DNA of 64,000 nucleotides. It comes from Symbiodinium natans (Eukaryota > Sar > Dinophyceae > Suessiales > Symbiodiniaceae). Both the position numbers and the translations under genes were made by a program. The notes under the pieces were generated by a model. The model was given only the letters and a program-made list of their open reading frames with translations. It did no database searches and was not told the origin of the DNA. The stretch is taken from the NCBI GenBank assembly GCA_905221605.1, contig CAJNDS010000557.1, forward strand, positions 234,182 to 298,181, in the 5' to 3' direction. How positions within the stretch are numbered: position 1 is the first letter of the stretch; each line of letters starts with the position of its first letter. Below are positions 20,899 to 32,804 of the stretch, one piece after another.

Positions 20899-22044
20899 CC
20901 TGCCCCGTGAAGCTGCAGACGCGTCATTCAGGGCGCCGCTATGGCAAATGACACGTGACAGCTACATGACATGGTAACTTGTCGTAGTAACTCAGCCCTG
21001 TGCTTGCCGCGCCGTGACAGAGTGCATGCCCTTCTGAATGCTTCAAATTCCGAGCAGGCTGTAGTAAGTTTATCATGCTCAACCTGCATGTTGAGAGGTC
21101 CCCTTCATGATGATCGGCAACAAGTGACCGATGTTTTCACTGCTGTAGAGCTTGAGATTCAAAGCTCCAGATAGGCCATGTGTCGTGCAACTCCGTGGAT
21201 ACTCCGTAGCGTCATGACTGCCAGCAGGATGTTGGAACACACCCAAAGCCTAAAGGTTCACATGTTTGTGTTCGTGCTGTGCGCATCTGTCCCTCCCCAT
21301 CCTTTGATGTGACCCTTCGCGCCTCCTCGTGGACTTTCCTGACGGGACGTGCTGTTGCTTTCAAGGACTTCTGTCTCGCTCAGGAAACCATGCACCCAAG
21401 AGTCCGTGGAAGGGTCCACTGAAGGCAAACAGCTTCGGAGGAGCGTCAAGCTACAGCTCATGTGAACATGGCCTGGTCAGAGCTCCTTGTAGCATTCCAC
21501 AACCACTAGAAGTTGTGGCTGCTTGCTGCCGCATCTGCCCGCATCTGCCCACTGGCTGCATCGCTTGCGCAAGCCATTTTTTGCTGGTGAATGCCGCCAC
21601 AAGAAACTCGATCCGACTCGATGGATGCCCAACCCCTAGCCATTAAACTCCAAAAGATTTCCCGAACTCCGCCCTTTCGCCCTTTCGCCCTTCAAAACTC
21701 CCAGCTTCAAGTTTCAGTTTCCAGCCTCAGCCGCCACGGTGCCACCTGTGGGGTGGCTGCGTCAGCGGCGTCAGCAGCCCCAGCACCTGTGCGGGCGTCA
21801 TAGAGTCATACTCCCAAACGCGGAAGTCCTTGCAAACATGGTTTTTTGTAGAGATCCCTAATGAACACGGCGCAACGAGGGGGTCGCGGCAGGGTCCTTG
21901 CAATCACCTTTTGCTGCAAGGAACAGCGGTCCCCAACAAGCCATGAAGCAGATCATTCAGAGAGGCATTTGGCGCTCGATCCCCAAGGAACAGCACGTAC
22001 TTTCAGTGCATTTCAGTTTTTCTACATTGCTTTCGGATCTTTTC
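20899..22044. other. No supported gene; upstream region of the FHA-like gene
   Basis: Only short, conflicting open frames. No core promoter element can be assigned, because dinoflagellate promoters lack a reliable consensus. Confidence 0.45.
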
Positions 22045-22231
22045 TCTGGTCGGGGCGATACCTCTCGCAATTGACTTTTTGTATATGGACGATATCTGCG
22101 AGCGTAGTTTGAAGGCATCTGACCATAGTATAACATTGTTTCCGGAAAATGTTCACTGGTCGGGACGATACCTGTCACAATTGACTTTTTGTATAAGGAC
22201 GATACCTGCGAGGTGTACTTTGAAGGCGTCC
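22045..22231 (+). repeat. Two-copy tandem repeat, period 110 bp
   Basis: CTGGTCGGG(G/A)CGATACCT, CAATTGACTTTTTGTATA, GGACGATA(T/C)CTGCGAG and GTA(G/C)TTTGAAGGC occur in the same order at 22045-22118 and 22155-22231. The intervening ~36 bp are unrelated. Confidence 0.85.
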
Positions 22232-22239
22232 TGTGCTTT

Positions 22240-24170
22240 CTGTTATTCAGTCATGATAACTGTGGTTCATCTGCGTGCACCAGATTCTAGGAATCTGCTT
22301 GACCCAGCTTGTTCTCCCATCTTTGTCGGGATAGCTGAGTCATGTTGAGCCACTTGTGATATAATTCAAGGTTTTACATGGCTGCGCGCGTTCTCTTGCG
22401 ATTTACGAATAGGCACGACTTTCTTATAATCGTTTCCCGCTCTTGTTTATAGCAAACTAGCACGGACTTCTCATGTAAATCCCCATGTAGACACCCCAAA
22501 CGCAACGACCCCCCGAAACACTCTCCCGCAATGTCTGCTGGTCACATGTAAGAAACGCAACGACTTTAGCAGTTGGGAGTAGGGCTCAGCACAGCTCGGG
22601 ATTCTGGTGGAGTGAGAAACACTCGGCAAGGATGTCGCAACACTTTGGCTTGAGAGGATGGGTGTCGTTCATGGGGCGACTGGCGCACTCGTGCCCTCTG
22701 CCTATCTGCGGCAACACTGCAGTCGCTAACACAAACTTGTAGCTTTGAAGCCAACAGCATTCTCGCAATTTGGACTGGTTTGAGCCAGGCTCTCTGCACC
22801 TTGTCTGCACATGAAACGAACGGATCAGTCTCCATCCGGTTCCCCGAATAGTGTCCTGAACACAAACAGCCCTCGCAGCCCCGCAGCCTCGTGTGGGCAG
22901 TGGGGTGAGGCTCTTCTGCGACACCTGAACAAAGCGAAGACCCGCACTCATGAACTTCGGCATGTCTGTCGCTACACATGGATGCTTGACAAAGGAACAC
23001 TGGCACAAAAACCTTGCATGCCGCTGCGGAACAGTGCTCTTCAAGCCATTGAGGCCAGATTCCCATTCGCCAAATGTTAAGGTGCAAGCCTATCAACTGC
23101 GAACCGCTGTCGTTTTTCATGCTGCGCCATGGCTTTGAGCGCGTGCAGCCGCATCAGCAAAGTCTGCGGCCAGATTTTGGTTCGGCCTGCAAACTCCAGA
23201 GATTCTGAGGCTAATCTCAATAATTATATATCATTATCCTCTAGTCCCAGGCACCAGCCGAAGCGACAGACATTCGCTGCATCTTTGGTGTTTGGGGCTG
23301 ACGCGCAAGCCAAGACATTTTCTTCATACCATGCTTGAGTCGGTCAACCTTCTTTCCGCGCAGTCGTGTTCAGGATTTCTCAAATCAATGCGATGAGACC
23401 CACTATCCCGAAAACAACTTAGGTGCCCAAGTCAATGGTGGTGCTTGTGGGGTCTTGCTATAGTCAGTGGTGACCTTACGTGCAGGAGCGCAGCATGACG
23501 CAACATACTGACGAGCCCAACAATGACAGGTACTTGTCAGATGACTTAGCACATCAATAGCACTTAGCACACCACTTGTAGATCAATCCAGAAACCCTGA
23601 TCAGGATGCATTATGGACGCGTTCGACAGCCTGATGTCCAAACCTTCTGCTTCCTTTTGCTTTGCTACACCGCTAGCCTCGCTATCCGTAAACAGCCCCT
23701 CCTCGAACCCTCTGCAGTCCTGCCATTGCCGGAGTCGAACCAGGCAGCCCGAACCGTGCGACGGGAGGTTCGACCGGAAAGCTGCGGGGTACTCTCCTCG
23801 GGACGACTGCAAGATTGAACCAGGCAAGACCGATCGAGTATGTATCTCTTTACTGTGTCGCATGAACACCTCAGCGACGTGATGTCCCAGCCCCAGCATC
23901 ATAAGAACATATACCAGACCACACGACGCACACAAATGTTCTTTCCCGAAAGCCCCTCTGGGATTGGGTTCTCCGTTTAGTGCTTCACCACGGATATCAC
24001 CGAGCTGTTGGAGTCTCCCAAAGTCCCCGGTTCAGGATTGATGGGGCATCATTGTTCTCGGTTGGGTTTTTGGGTTCCCGGGTTGACCAATAGCTTCGTC
24101 CTTCGTACGTCTCATGTCTCGGACGCAAACAGCAATCTCAAGGCATCTGCATCTCAAGGCAGCTAGATGC
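22240..24170. other. No supported gene
   Basis: Includes overlapping frames of 152 and 184 codons on the minus strand at 22566-23120 and an 89-codon plus-strand frame. None shows a motif or consistent splice structure, and such lengths can occur by chance here. Confidence 0.4.
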
Positions 24171-24172
24171 AG

Positions 24173-24800
24173 CTAGGAAGCCGAGACCTTGGCCGCCGCG
24201 CCGGTCACCAGTCGGTGAATGCGTTCAGTCAACGATTCGATCTCCTGTTTGAGAGAAGTGCCCTTTGCTGTTGCTGCGATCGCCTCTGCTGCTACTACAG
24301 GCTGCATCCATGTTTTCTGCTCGAGGCCGAGCTGTTGTCTGACAACTACGAATCATCGTAGCAAGCCTTCGGCCTTGCTAGGCGTCTCACAACATCACAA
24401 CTTCATTCACCCGGCACTGGTCATTATTCACAACAGCATCCAAGAACTTCAGCCCTGAAATCTTTGGGGAACGCGGAAGTTAAATCGGTCCCATGTCCTC
24501 TGGGTCCTCTGTCGGTACCTCTCGCGGAGTAGCGAGGACCAAGCCAGCAAGGCGAAATGTAACTTCAAAACTTCCGCAGCCGGAATTCGGAAAGCAAACA
24601 GAGCAGTGACAGTGGCTTTCGGCTTCGTTATCATGCACCTTTTCAAGGGAGAAAGCATCTAGGCTACGAGGCCCTGCTAGGAGGCACCGGATCGTGTCCA
24701 ACGCGGTGTCGCCGATATGCCACGACCGCAAAGACCGTCAGGGCCAAAGATACCGAGGCTAATGCAACGGCAACGTTGCGCCAGACCTGGACGATGCACC
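24173..24800 (-). CDS. Two 3' exons of a putative single-pass membrane protein
   Basis: Exon 24664-24800 follows a GTGTTCAG acceptor and reads CIVQVWRNVAVALASVSLAL, then TVFAVVAYRRHR. This is a ~22-residue hydrophobic segment followed by basic residues, typical of a membrane anchor with a cytoplasmic basic flank. Exon 24173-24301 follows ATGCAG and reads PVVAAEAIAATAKGTSLKQE, then IESLTERIHRLVTGAAAKV and a TAG stop; it looks like an amphipathic helix. Phase-0 GT sites after RRHR or HDP would join the two in frame, removing about 370-390 bp. Without splicing, the first exon stops shortly after RRHRVGHDPVPPSRAS. No family is recognised. Confidence 0.38.
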
Positions 24801-27800
24801 CTGAACACACAACAATCAACCTCACAAGTTGCACCTGTGAGATGCCTACTACCAGTAGCTCAAAATGCGCAGTGATGCGCTGTCATGTTGAGGTCAGAGC
24901 ACCAGGCCATTCTGAAAACAGAGGGTTCAACCCGTGCACGCGGGTTGTGGTATGAGCGAGGTATCAGAAGCCGAGCCCGATCAACAAAAGCAAAACCCAG
25001 CCTCAAGCATTCCTTAAGAACTTAAGAACCAATCAGCTTCCCACTGCTTTCTTCTCCCAAAGAGCAGCCTCCGAAGCAGGATGAACTAAAGCACTTGGGG
25101 GCTCCAAAGGCTGATCACTTAAGACTTTCCACACTGTAGAGCCCCCCCAGAGCCACGAGGGTCTACCATGCAGCTCCCGAACAGCTGGCGTTCTTGGCTT
25201 GCCCCCTTGTTCTTTTTTCGAATTCGGCCCTTCTTTTCTCCTCTTTTGCTTATAGCACATGGGCTCTTTCAAAGATAAGAAGACATGTCGTTCACCAACT
25301 GATCAAGATTCGAGCGATGCCACTTTCCACACCAACTGATCTCAAGTTTTGGAGCCATATGCTGTAAACTATAAACTGGAGTTGCGCTTCTGCTGGGTCG
25401 CAGGAAAGATTCCGCACCTGTTGTGCATTTTGGCTTGCAGCGCGCAAGTAAGCCAGGTAAGCTCTTGTTTATCAATTGGAGGAGTCGTCGTCGTTCCCCG
25501 CTCTGCAGAGCTACAGCAGCTGCAGCAGCTACATCCCGAAACCCCTCATTGATTCATCAAAGAACGTGAAGCAAATCGCACCTGCTGTTTCGGATTTACA
25601 TTTCAAGTTGGAGAGATCCTGCCTCTTGCTTGCCGCCCTCTTGTTCCATGAGGAAGCGGTTCGACTTCAGGGCGACGGTGCAAAAATCCCCTTGAGGGCG
25701 CCAGCACCTCTGCCGTCGAGAAAAGTGGACAGGAAAAGCAGGGACCAAGGCTTCAGATAACGCCTTCCCATAGTTTTGACGCGCCCTGCAGAACCAAAGC
25801 CCCAGAAGGAGGAATGGTGATTCAGCCAATGTGAGGGACAACTGGATCAAACCATGTCGCTGGTCTGTATTTGGCCGAGAGACTCCGCACCATCTGTCAT
25901 GCCCTTCCTGAGCCAGCAAGGGCAACCATTGCATGCTAACCTGCAATCAGCGCAACCCATTGCTCCGTCCACTCGCTTGCATACTGTTTCTGCAATCCTG
26001 GCCGGGCGTCGCCAAACCCAGATCCTGAAGATCGTCCCTGGGCGGAGGTTGCTCTGCCCAGGGTGCGAGGCATGGGGTAGGGCTCATGCATGTAGTACTG
26101 CTGCCGTCATGTAGGCGCGCCGATCATTACCATCACTGTCCCTATTCAGCCCTATGCGTCACAGCGAAGGATCATGCCCTGGTACCTCGATGCACTGACG
26201 CATTGCTGCTAGATGTACACAGCTAAACCAGCACTGCCAGATGCCAGCCGGCGACTGGACCTCTTCCCACCGGCTGTAGATGGAGGCCTCTGACACTGGC
26301 ATTCAGTTGCATCGTGCCTAGCATCTTCTCGAAAATTCGCGAGCTGCTATCAATCCTCAGTATACGTCAGAATCTGTTAGTGCAGTATCTCCTGCATGTC
26401 AGCAGAAAGCTTCAAATCTCGCACTGTCCAATGCCAATACCGACCTTCGGCGCGCCAAACGCGTATGCACCTTGCTGGAGACGCTTTTGTGTCACCAGGA
26501 TGCAGCTTTGGCTCAGACACTTGGTGGGTCGAGGTTGGCATCCCGGCTGAACCGGTCATGGACGTTAACCAATAATAAACATTGGTTTGCCCTTCCTTTT
26601 GGTGGTGACCGGTGGTGGTCTGTTGAGGTGCGAGTTCCAGCCCAACGCAACACTACAACACTAAGTTGCAACATAAGACACCCCATGGAACGCAGAAAAA
26701 GAAAAATAGCAAGTTTGAGTGTACCACAATCACTTTCAGAATGCCCCTTAATCAGTGGAGGCATCTTTCTGTTGCCAGCACGCGGGGCTTCAGCTTCAAG
26801 ATCTGGAGTGCTGGGAGTGATTTGGGTGATTTCGGTGATTGGATGCCCGGACTGCGAGTGAGTGAGGGTCTACTCATGGATGAATTGAGTGCATTTCTGG
26901 CGAAGGCTCTATGTGTGATGGCTGCTCCACAACGTTGCAGGCGAGGCACATCTGACACCCTCGTCAACGCGGACCACAGCCCAAGGAAGATAACCTGAGC
27001 TTCGCCCCCCCATGTTCCTTTCGAGCCCTGCCACCCAAGCCCACGCTCATTATGCCGACCTGCCGAACATTTGTGTTGCCCGTTCTTTCTCCAAGAGGCT
27101 GTCGTGGCATCGCCAGGCAATTGGAATGAAGCGGGACCCCACCATGTCTCCCGGACCGCGTGGGTGAAAGAAACCTTAGCTCGTGCCAAATGACAGGTAC
27201 GATTGATTTGAACTTTGCAGCGCAAAGAGCCTGGGCATGGTTTCATGACACAGACGTACCTGGCAAGATGCAATATTGCTAAGGATGTTGGGGGTCACCC
27301 AAGGTTTAAAACAGATTTGAATTCACTGTAGCAGTCAAGCAGTGTGCGCAACAATGAAGACAGAAACAAGACAACAATTTCACCTTCATCTCTATGCAGG
27401 GAAGGGGTGACGATTGACGCGGGCACATCAACAGGACTATGCCAACAGCAGCTCCTGGATCAGGAGCATCAACGCCATGAGCTCGCTTGGAATCTTTGGA
27501 AGTGCGGCAGAGTGCGTGGACAGCTAAGGAAGGAGAGGAGTCACTGAGCATTCTCGAGGAGGAAGCTGCAACTGGCAAACGTTGAAAATCATCGTCACTC
27601 CAATTTCACCATCGTTACGAACAGTGTAGCTCCTAAGGTCTGGCCTTTGACGTCGCCATGTTTCAGGAATCCGAATGCGGCGCGTGCAGGATTCTTGCTG
27701 GATTTTCCTGGATTTTCCGTGGTTTTTCCTCATCAGTGCCGAGGCCTGGGGTGCTCGTCGGTACGTACACGCGGGTGTGGAGAGGCTGACACGCAAACGA

Positions 27801-28500
27801 GCTGCATGCTGCAGGCGATTGTGGGTGAATCAAGCTTTCTACTTTTGCCATAGGTGATCCTTTGTTGTGTTCTGCATAGGGGCTAGGTCGGTGGAACTAG
27901 CTATAAGGGCTGAGATGCAGCTGTTGTTTTCATGGTCTTTCAGCGAGTGCTGCAAGATTCGAACACTCCGTGAGTGACAGCAGGCAAGGTGCGCATGAGA
28001 AGCCGCCGGCCGGCGAACGCTGTTGACTCCTGAGCTTTGCTTGAAGTCTGAAGTCAAACCCTTAAGGTTTTGACCTGCGCACGTCGGGAACCTGCAGCTA
28101 CCGCGAAGACATGGCATCGTTTCAAGCTGATCGGACATAATCAGGAGGGCCAAGTGTCGGCCAAGGCCTGGAATCTCGAAGTCGACACTTGCCTCAACAC
28201 ATCTTCAAGATGGAGTCAGCTGCCGTTTTCGCCCATGCCCTCAACATCTTGACATCCTCTGCTTGCCCAAAAGCCCAAGCTACCCGCAGAGCCCCTGGGT
28301 GGAGTTGAACCGGGTGTCGTCAATGATGTCATGTAGGCTTTGTCCTCAGACGGTTAAGCCGGTTAGAAATGCTTGGTAAAAGGCGGAGAATGTCTGGAAG
28401 GGTGCCAGATTCTCAGAGTCTTTCAAAGCAGCAATCCCTTTTATTTGGCTTGGGCGCAGCCTTGCCGCAGCGCCTTCCTTTTTCAAAGTATACTGGAGCA
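24801..28500. other. No firm gene
   Basis: Several exon-like frames exist on both strands (for example plus 25560-25760, with VKQIAPAVSDLHFKLERSCL), but none is backed by a splice pair, a domain or a start. No repeats of note. Confidence 0.35.
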
Positions 28501-28501
28501 C

Positions 28502-29035
28502 TCAGGAATAGCAGAAGTTGTCAGGTAGTGCCCTGATGGGTGACTTCGTGTCCAAGCATCCAGAAGCAGTGTCGGAGGCACCAAGGCACTCGGCAAAGTC
28601 TTTCTCCTCGCACAAGATGCAATCATGATTCTTTTCTATCTGAATCTTGCTTTGGCTCAGCGGATTGTCTCCTCGTACCTCTCCTGGTCCGAGTCCAAGC
28701 TGCACGTGCCCCTGTAGGCCACGCCTACTGCCCTTGGCACAAAGGTCTTCAAAAAGAGTACAAAAGGCTAGACAGCCAACTGCGACATCGTTAAGCCCAC
28801 TCCCTCTGCAGTTATCTACAGAGAGCCATGCTTCGTGAGGCCATGCCCAAACCACACCAGCTTCACAGAAAGTGAAACGAATAGGAACTTTTGAAATAAA
28901 TTCTATGTCAAAAGGTGGGGCACCGCCTGACATGGACCTGAATTGCTTCAGCCAAGGGATCTGAAGTTGCATAGACCAAGAATGCTGCCCAAAGCCCACG
29001 GAACTTGAAAACAAAATCTCAACGTCAAGCAACAT
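28502..29035 (-). CDS. Long open frame, uncertain
   Basis: A 177-codon minus-strand frame containing SGGAPPFDIEFISKVPIRFT and a Cys-rich end (NHDCILCEEKDFAECLG). Third-position G/C is lower than in the better gene candidates. A 171-codon frame overlaps its 5' end in another phase. It may be chance. No family recognised. Confidence 0.18.
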   Translation of the reverse strand: MLLDVEILFSSSVGFGQHSWSMQLQIPWLKQFRSMSGGAPPFDIEFISKVPIRFTFCEAGVVWAWPHEAWLSVDNCRGSGLNDVAVGCLAFCTLFEDLCAKGSRRGLQGHVQLGLGPGEVRGDNPLSQSKIQIEKNHDCILCEEKDFAECLGASDTASGCLDTKSPIRALPDNFCYS

Positions 29036-29513
29036 TCTTTTGAAGCCAGACCGAGGTCATGCATACCTCTTGTGCTTGCCAGGTGCTGTACAGAGCAGGG
29101 CACCGGCTTCCAGGGCAGAGCGGCCCAGGCGCGTAGCTGTGCAGCCTCACAGGAGGATGGGGTCGGTCCAGCCTTTTCGGGTTTCAGGGGTGCTGCGCAG
29201 TCCAGTCTCAACCCTAAGCCTCTGGCACGGAGGCAACTTTCCAAAGTAGAAAAGCCATATGCTGCACATGCTGTGCGTGCTCGCGGCCTCCGAAGTTGCC
29301 CCGAAGCTTTGAACGAAGCCTCCGGCCGGTCTCTTTCAAAGCAGCTCTTATTTAGCTCAAGGTTGCAGGTTGGATGAAGGGTTACATGAATTCTCGTACG
29401 GTGGAAGAAACTGGTGGGCAGGTACTGGGCTATGGAAGCAACAACTGCCACAAGAACTGCCAAGAGAAACTCAGTGGTAGTTCAAGATGAGTGCTTTTTT
29501 GCCGCCCTCCTTG

Positions 29514-29609
29514 CTAGCGCAAGCAACGGTATAGGTTGAAGATTATTAAAGCAGAGAAGCCGAAGGCTGCCAGGACAAAGAGCAGGACCGCAACAAATGC
29601 AGCAATGTC
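29514..29609 (-). CDS. Terminal exon with C-terminal transmembrane segment
   Basis: Follows an acceptor-like CCTTGGGCAG and reads DIAAFVAVLLFVLAAFGFSA, then LIIFNLYRCLR and a TAG stop. It encodes one strongly hydrophobic helix of about 24 residues with a short basic tail, so the protein would be anchored near its C-terminus. The rest of the gene, which would lie at higher coordinates, was not resolved. The same interval on the plus strand gives a Lys/Ala-rich frame that looks like the antisense of this exon. Confidence 0.35.
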   Translation of the reverse strand, partial: DIAAFVAVLLFVLAAFGFSALIIFNLYRCLR

Positions 29610-29619
29610 CTGCCCAAGG

Positions 29620-31330
29620 TTCCGATATCATTTGCAGAAGCTCGTGCGAACTCGTCATGGAAAGCCCCTCAACACCGACATGGCGGATTTCCCTCTCCCG
29701 ATCCTGGTCCGACTAAAACACCGCCTAGAACTGCGCAGAGAACTGTCCAAAAGCACTGGAGTGCGGTGCAGAGCTTGTTGTCTGGGAAGTTTGGGCAAAT
29801 CCTACACCGACATGGCATTGCCCAAGGGTCCGGGAGCCATAGGTGCAGTGCATCATGCGCCATTGCCAGCAGTCCAGCCAGGTCAAGAGCCCTCGGCAGA
29901 CTGTTTTGGGACCCTGCCGACGACTTTCCGCAGATCATATCTAAGTCGGCTTACAGGACTTCCAGGGCAAGGAAGGGTTGTACCTTGCTTCTTCTTCTGC
30001 TTGTGTTACGAACTGGGTTTGGGAACTTGTAAACTCCTGAACCCGACACCTTTTACAAAGACACGATCCCAAAGGAGACGCAACTGCATTCATTCGATTT
30101 GCAAGCATTCTTCCCTTCGGACCCTTGACCGGATCAACCCTACTCTGCACTGCAGGGTTTTCGTATGTCAAACGACGATCAGAGGGCACCGACCCAGTTT
30201 CCTGCCTTCCGTGTGGCAAAAGGGCACGAGGCCGGCAGCTGGGCCATGGGCACAAAGCAACTATTTTGAAGCTTGCATGGCCTTCAGACGATTCGGTAGG
30301 CCTCAACCCCTTTGTCTGCCTTAGGACTCTGCATGCTGAGCCTCACATGCGAGATGAGCGAACGGCTGGCATCACGGGCCTTGTTTGTGGTGAGCTCCGC
30401 ACATTGCCGGGATTACCTACAGCTTTTGTATCTACTGGCTGCTGCCACCGTTTTGACTCTCAGAATTGGGTGGATATAAAAAAAACCTCCGAGTCTTCGT
30501 GCTCAGAAGCTTCGGCCCGGCCGGGTGGCAGCCCGTTCTTTGACGAGCGTCTGAGCCCAAAAGATCCAAAAGAATGACAACGAGGTTCACCCCTCGGACT
30601 TGAAACCCAGTTGTGAGGAACCTCCTTTGCCATAACTGCCATGCAGAGTCTGCCATGCCACGGTGCATCCCCAGTGCGTGGCACCGAGGTGCCTTTCACT
30701 CCCAAACCTCTCAAACCTCTCCCTGCCTCCGCCTCTGCTCCATTGCGAGGCAAGGAAGGCGCAGGCCTCAGGGCCTGCCAGGATGCGCGACACCGAGTGA
30801 GTTTCCTTGAGTAAAAAACTTGGCCTGCTTTCGTCCACACGTACTGTGCTCGTGGGTGATTAACGCTTTTACTGATGAGAGCTTACCCGTTGCCTCTGTG
30901 ACAATGGGGGCCAGTCTGGAGTTCAGCTGTGCATATGGGGCCCATATGGGGTTTCGTGTCGGTTCCAGCAAAAGCTTCTTTTCCGTGTCTTCGTGGCCGC
31001 AGGTGCTAGGGGATCCAACCGGGGTCCCGAGCATAAAGCTCTCGAGTCGTTGAGAGCGTTGGCACGATTCTGCCAAGGATCATCGGGACGCAATCCCGAC
31101 AGGCCCACGGCCCGAAAATCTAGGTGCCAAAGGGAAGGGTTAGCGATCTGAGACATTCCGCGGCAGTTTCACGCCGGCTGGAAGCTACTTCAAGGGACTC
31201 CTCTGAGTAGACCACGGTCACTCACGCGTAGCAATTCCACAGCGCTGGATCAGGACCTGAGCACCGAATCCAAGCGTGCCAGTTAGGTGTTTATTGAGCG
31301 GCGCTGGCGGCCAAGACAAGCATATGGAAG
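29620..31330. other. No supported gene
   Basis: A 262-codon plus-strand frame (29536-30324) overlaps the membrane exon in antisense and shows no domain, so I do not call it. The remaining frames are short and conflicting. Confidence 0.35.
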
Positions 31331-31333
31331 CGG

Positions 31334-31589
31334 CTAATGCGAGCATGCAACGAAGCACAAAACCAACAATAGGAAAGCCCAGTAGCCCTCAGCCAGGAGC
31401 CTGGTAGCCCGACGAGAGACATTAGGCTTTAGGGGGTTTGGCACAAGAGACATGCTGAGGCAGTAGCACAACTCTCGGGGGCGGCCATTTTCGCCCAAGC
31501 ATGCCTGCCAGCTCCTCAAGAAGCGCAGCGTTGAAGCTCGCTAACGTGTCTGCCGGGGCGAGGCCAGAGACTCGAGCCAGCTTTTCAAG
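31334..31589 (-). CDS. Putative C-terminally membrane-anchored protein, terminal exon with a frame change
   Basis: After the acceptor CCCCATTTGCAG the minus strand reads LEKLARVSGLAPADTLASFN, then AALLEELAGMLG with strongly coding-like codons. In this frame the exon would stop at 31422. Shifting frame near 31497 (CATGCTTGGGCG) continues as GENGRPRELCYCLSMSLVPN and ends RLLAEGYWAFLLLVLCFVAC-SH at a stop, giving a C-terminal membrane segment. Either a single-base indel or a missed tiny intron separates the two halves. Function unknown. Confidence 0.35.
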
Positions 31590-31594
31590 CTGCA

Positions 31595-32800
31595 AATGGG
31601 GACACATGGCTATGGTCTGCGTCTAGCGGCCCTAGGGCCGTTTAGTGCTATCCAGTGTTGGTCCTTATCGGAGCAGTAGCAGCCATCGTCGGTGTCCTGC
31701 ATGCGTAATCGCAATCTGAGCACGCTGCGCAAAAATGTCTGACCACAGCAGCAAGCAGAAGAGCGCAAATGGACAACATCATTAAAACAACTGCAGAATA
31801 CTGACACTCCTGGCACTGCAATCACCCAATTGTGCTGGGAAATGAGAATTCAAGAGGATCTCAATGACGTTTCCACAGAACAGCGTGTCAGTTAAATGCC
31901 CTTGCAGGGCCTCATTCACCAAACGGAAGAAGGAGCTGTGGTCAATGCCCTGCTCTGGCCGCCGGCCGAGGCCATCGCAAATGAGCCGGTACTCCTGGCT
32001 CGCATTTTGAAAGTCTGGTTTCGGATGTATCGAAGCTGAGTGAATTTGTCAGACTTGCTCGCCTGTACCCATCTTTGCTATGCAAGTTAGTTAGGAGTGA
32101 CGAGCAGAACCTTCCTTCATAACGTTCTCCCCCTTTGAGTGCCGACGATTGAATTTTGATTCTGCGGCCTCGAAACTGTAAACAGCTTCATCTCAAGATA
32201 TCTTGGGCATCTGAGTGACACTCTGTGCTAGCAAGGCCTTCAGCTTTCGGTTTTCTGTTGCCTGCCTCGTTCCATTGGTCTTCCGCGCCATCAAAGCCCA
32301 CGGAACGAGCCTAGCGCTGGTAGTCAAGCAGCTGGCAAAAAGTACTTGGCAGACCACATGAGACCGCTTTCAACGTGTGGTGTGATTGCTCCTGCACATG
32401 ACTGAAACGAAGCAGCTAGTTGGACAAGCAGACACAAGCGGCCAAAGCAAACAGCAAAGCAGTTCACCAAAGCGAGACACGACCAAAACTTTGAAAACAG
32501 CAGAGTGCACCCCAGCAAAAACACTATAAACCAAAACGGAAACTCAAGAGGCGTCAGCAGAATCGAAGCAAGAACCAAAACGAAGAACACGATCAAGCAG
32601 AAACCCGCCGCCATAAAGATAATGGTGATCCAAATGAAAGCAGCTTTTGAGAGATTGAAAACCAAGCTGCGATTGATGAACCGCAACCCAGCACAAAGAA
32701 AAAAACAATAAGCCACAACATCGGCAACACAGAAAACCCTTCAGGCGGCGCTATTGACTACTCCAGGCCTTCTAGTGACCACTTTGGCCTGATTCGGCCC
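31595..32800. other. No firm gene; one very hydrophobic minus-strand frame
   Basis: At 32324-32716 a minus-strand frame is extremely hydrophobic (for example FIWITIIFMAAGFCLIVFFV), but the DNA is AAAACC-rich on the plus strand, so the hydrophobicity may be compositional. A short frame at 31610-31825 (MQDTDDGCYCSDKDQHW) could be an exon of the neighbouring gene. Confidence 0.35.
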
Positions 32801-32804
32801 GCAC

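Noticed and set aside
22566-23120. 184-codon minus-strand open frame
   Set aside because: A 152-codon frame overlaps it in another phase and a plus-strand frame also competes; no motif or splice evidence.
23730-23790. Possible minus-strand tRNA T-arm (GGTTCGACTCCGG)
   Set aside because: Stems do not pair as a tRNA and no anticodon arm is present.
29536-30324. 262-codon plus-strand open frame
   Set aside because: Its start region is the antisense of a better-supported membrane exon and no domain is visible; compatible with chance in GC-rich DNA.
32324-32716. Highly hydrophobic 130-codon minus-strand frame as a membrane protein
   Set aside because: The sense DNA is AAAACC-rich, which forces hydrophobic codons on the other strand; no splice or start support.
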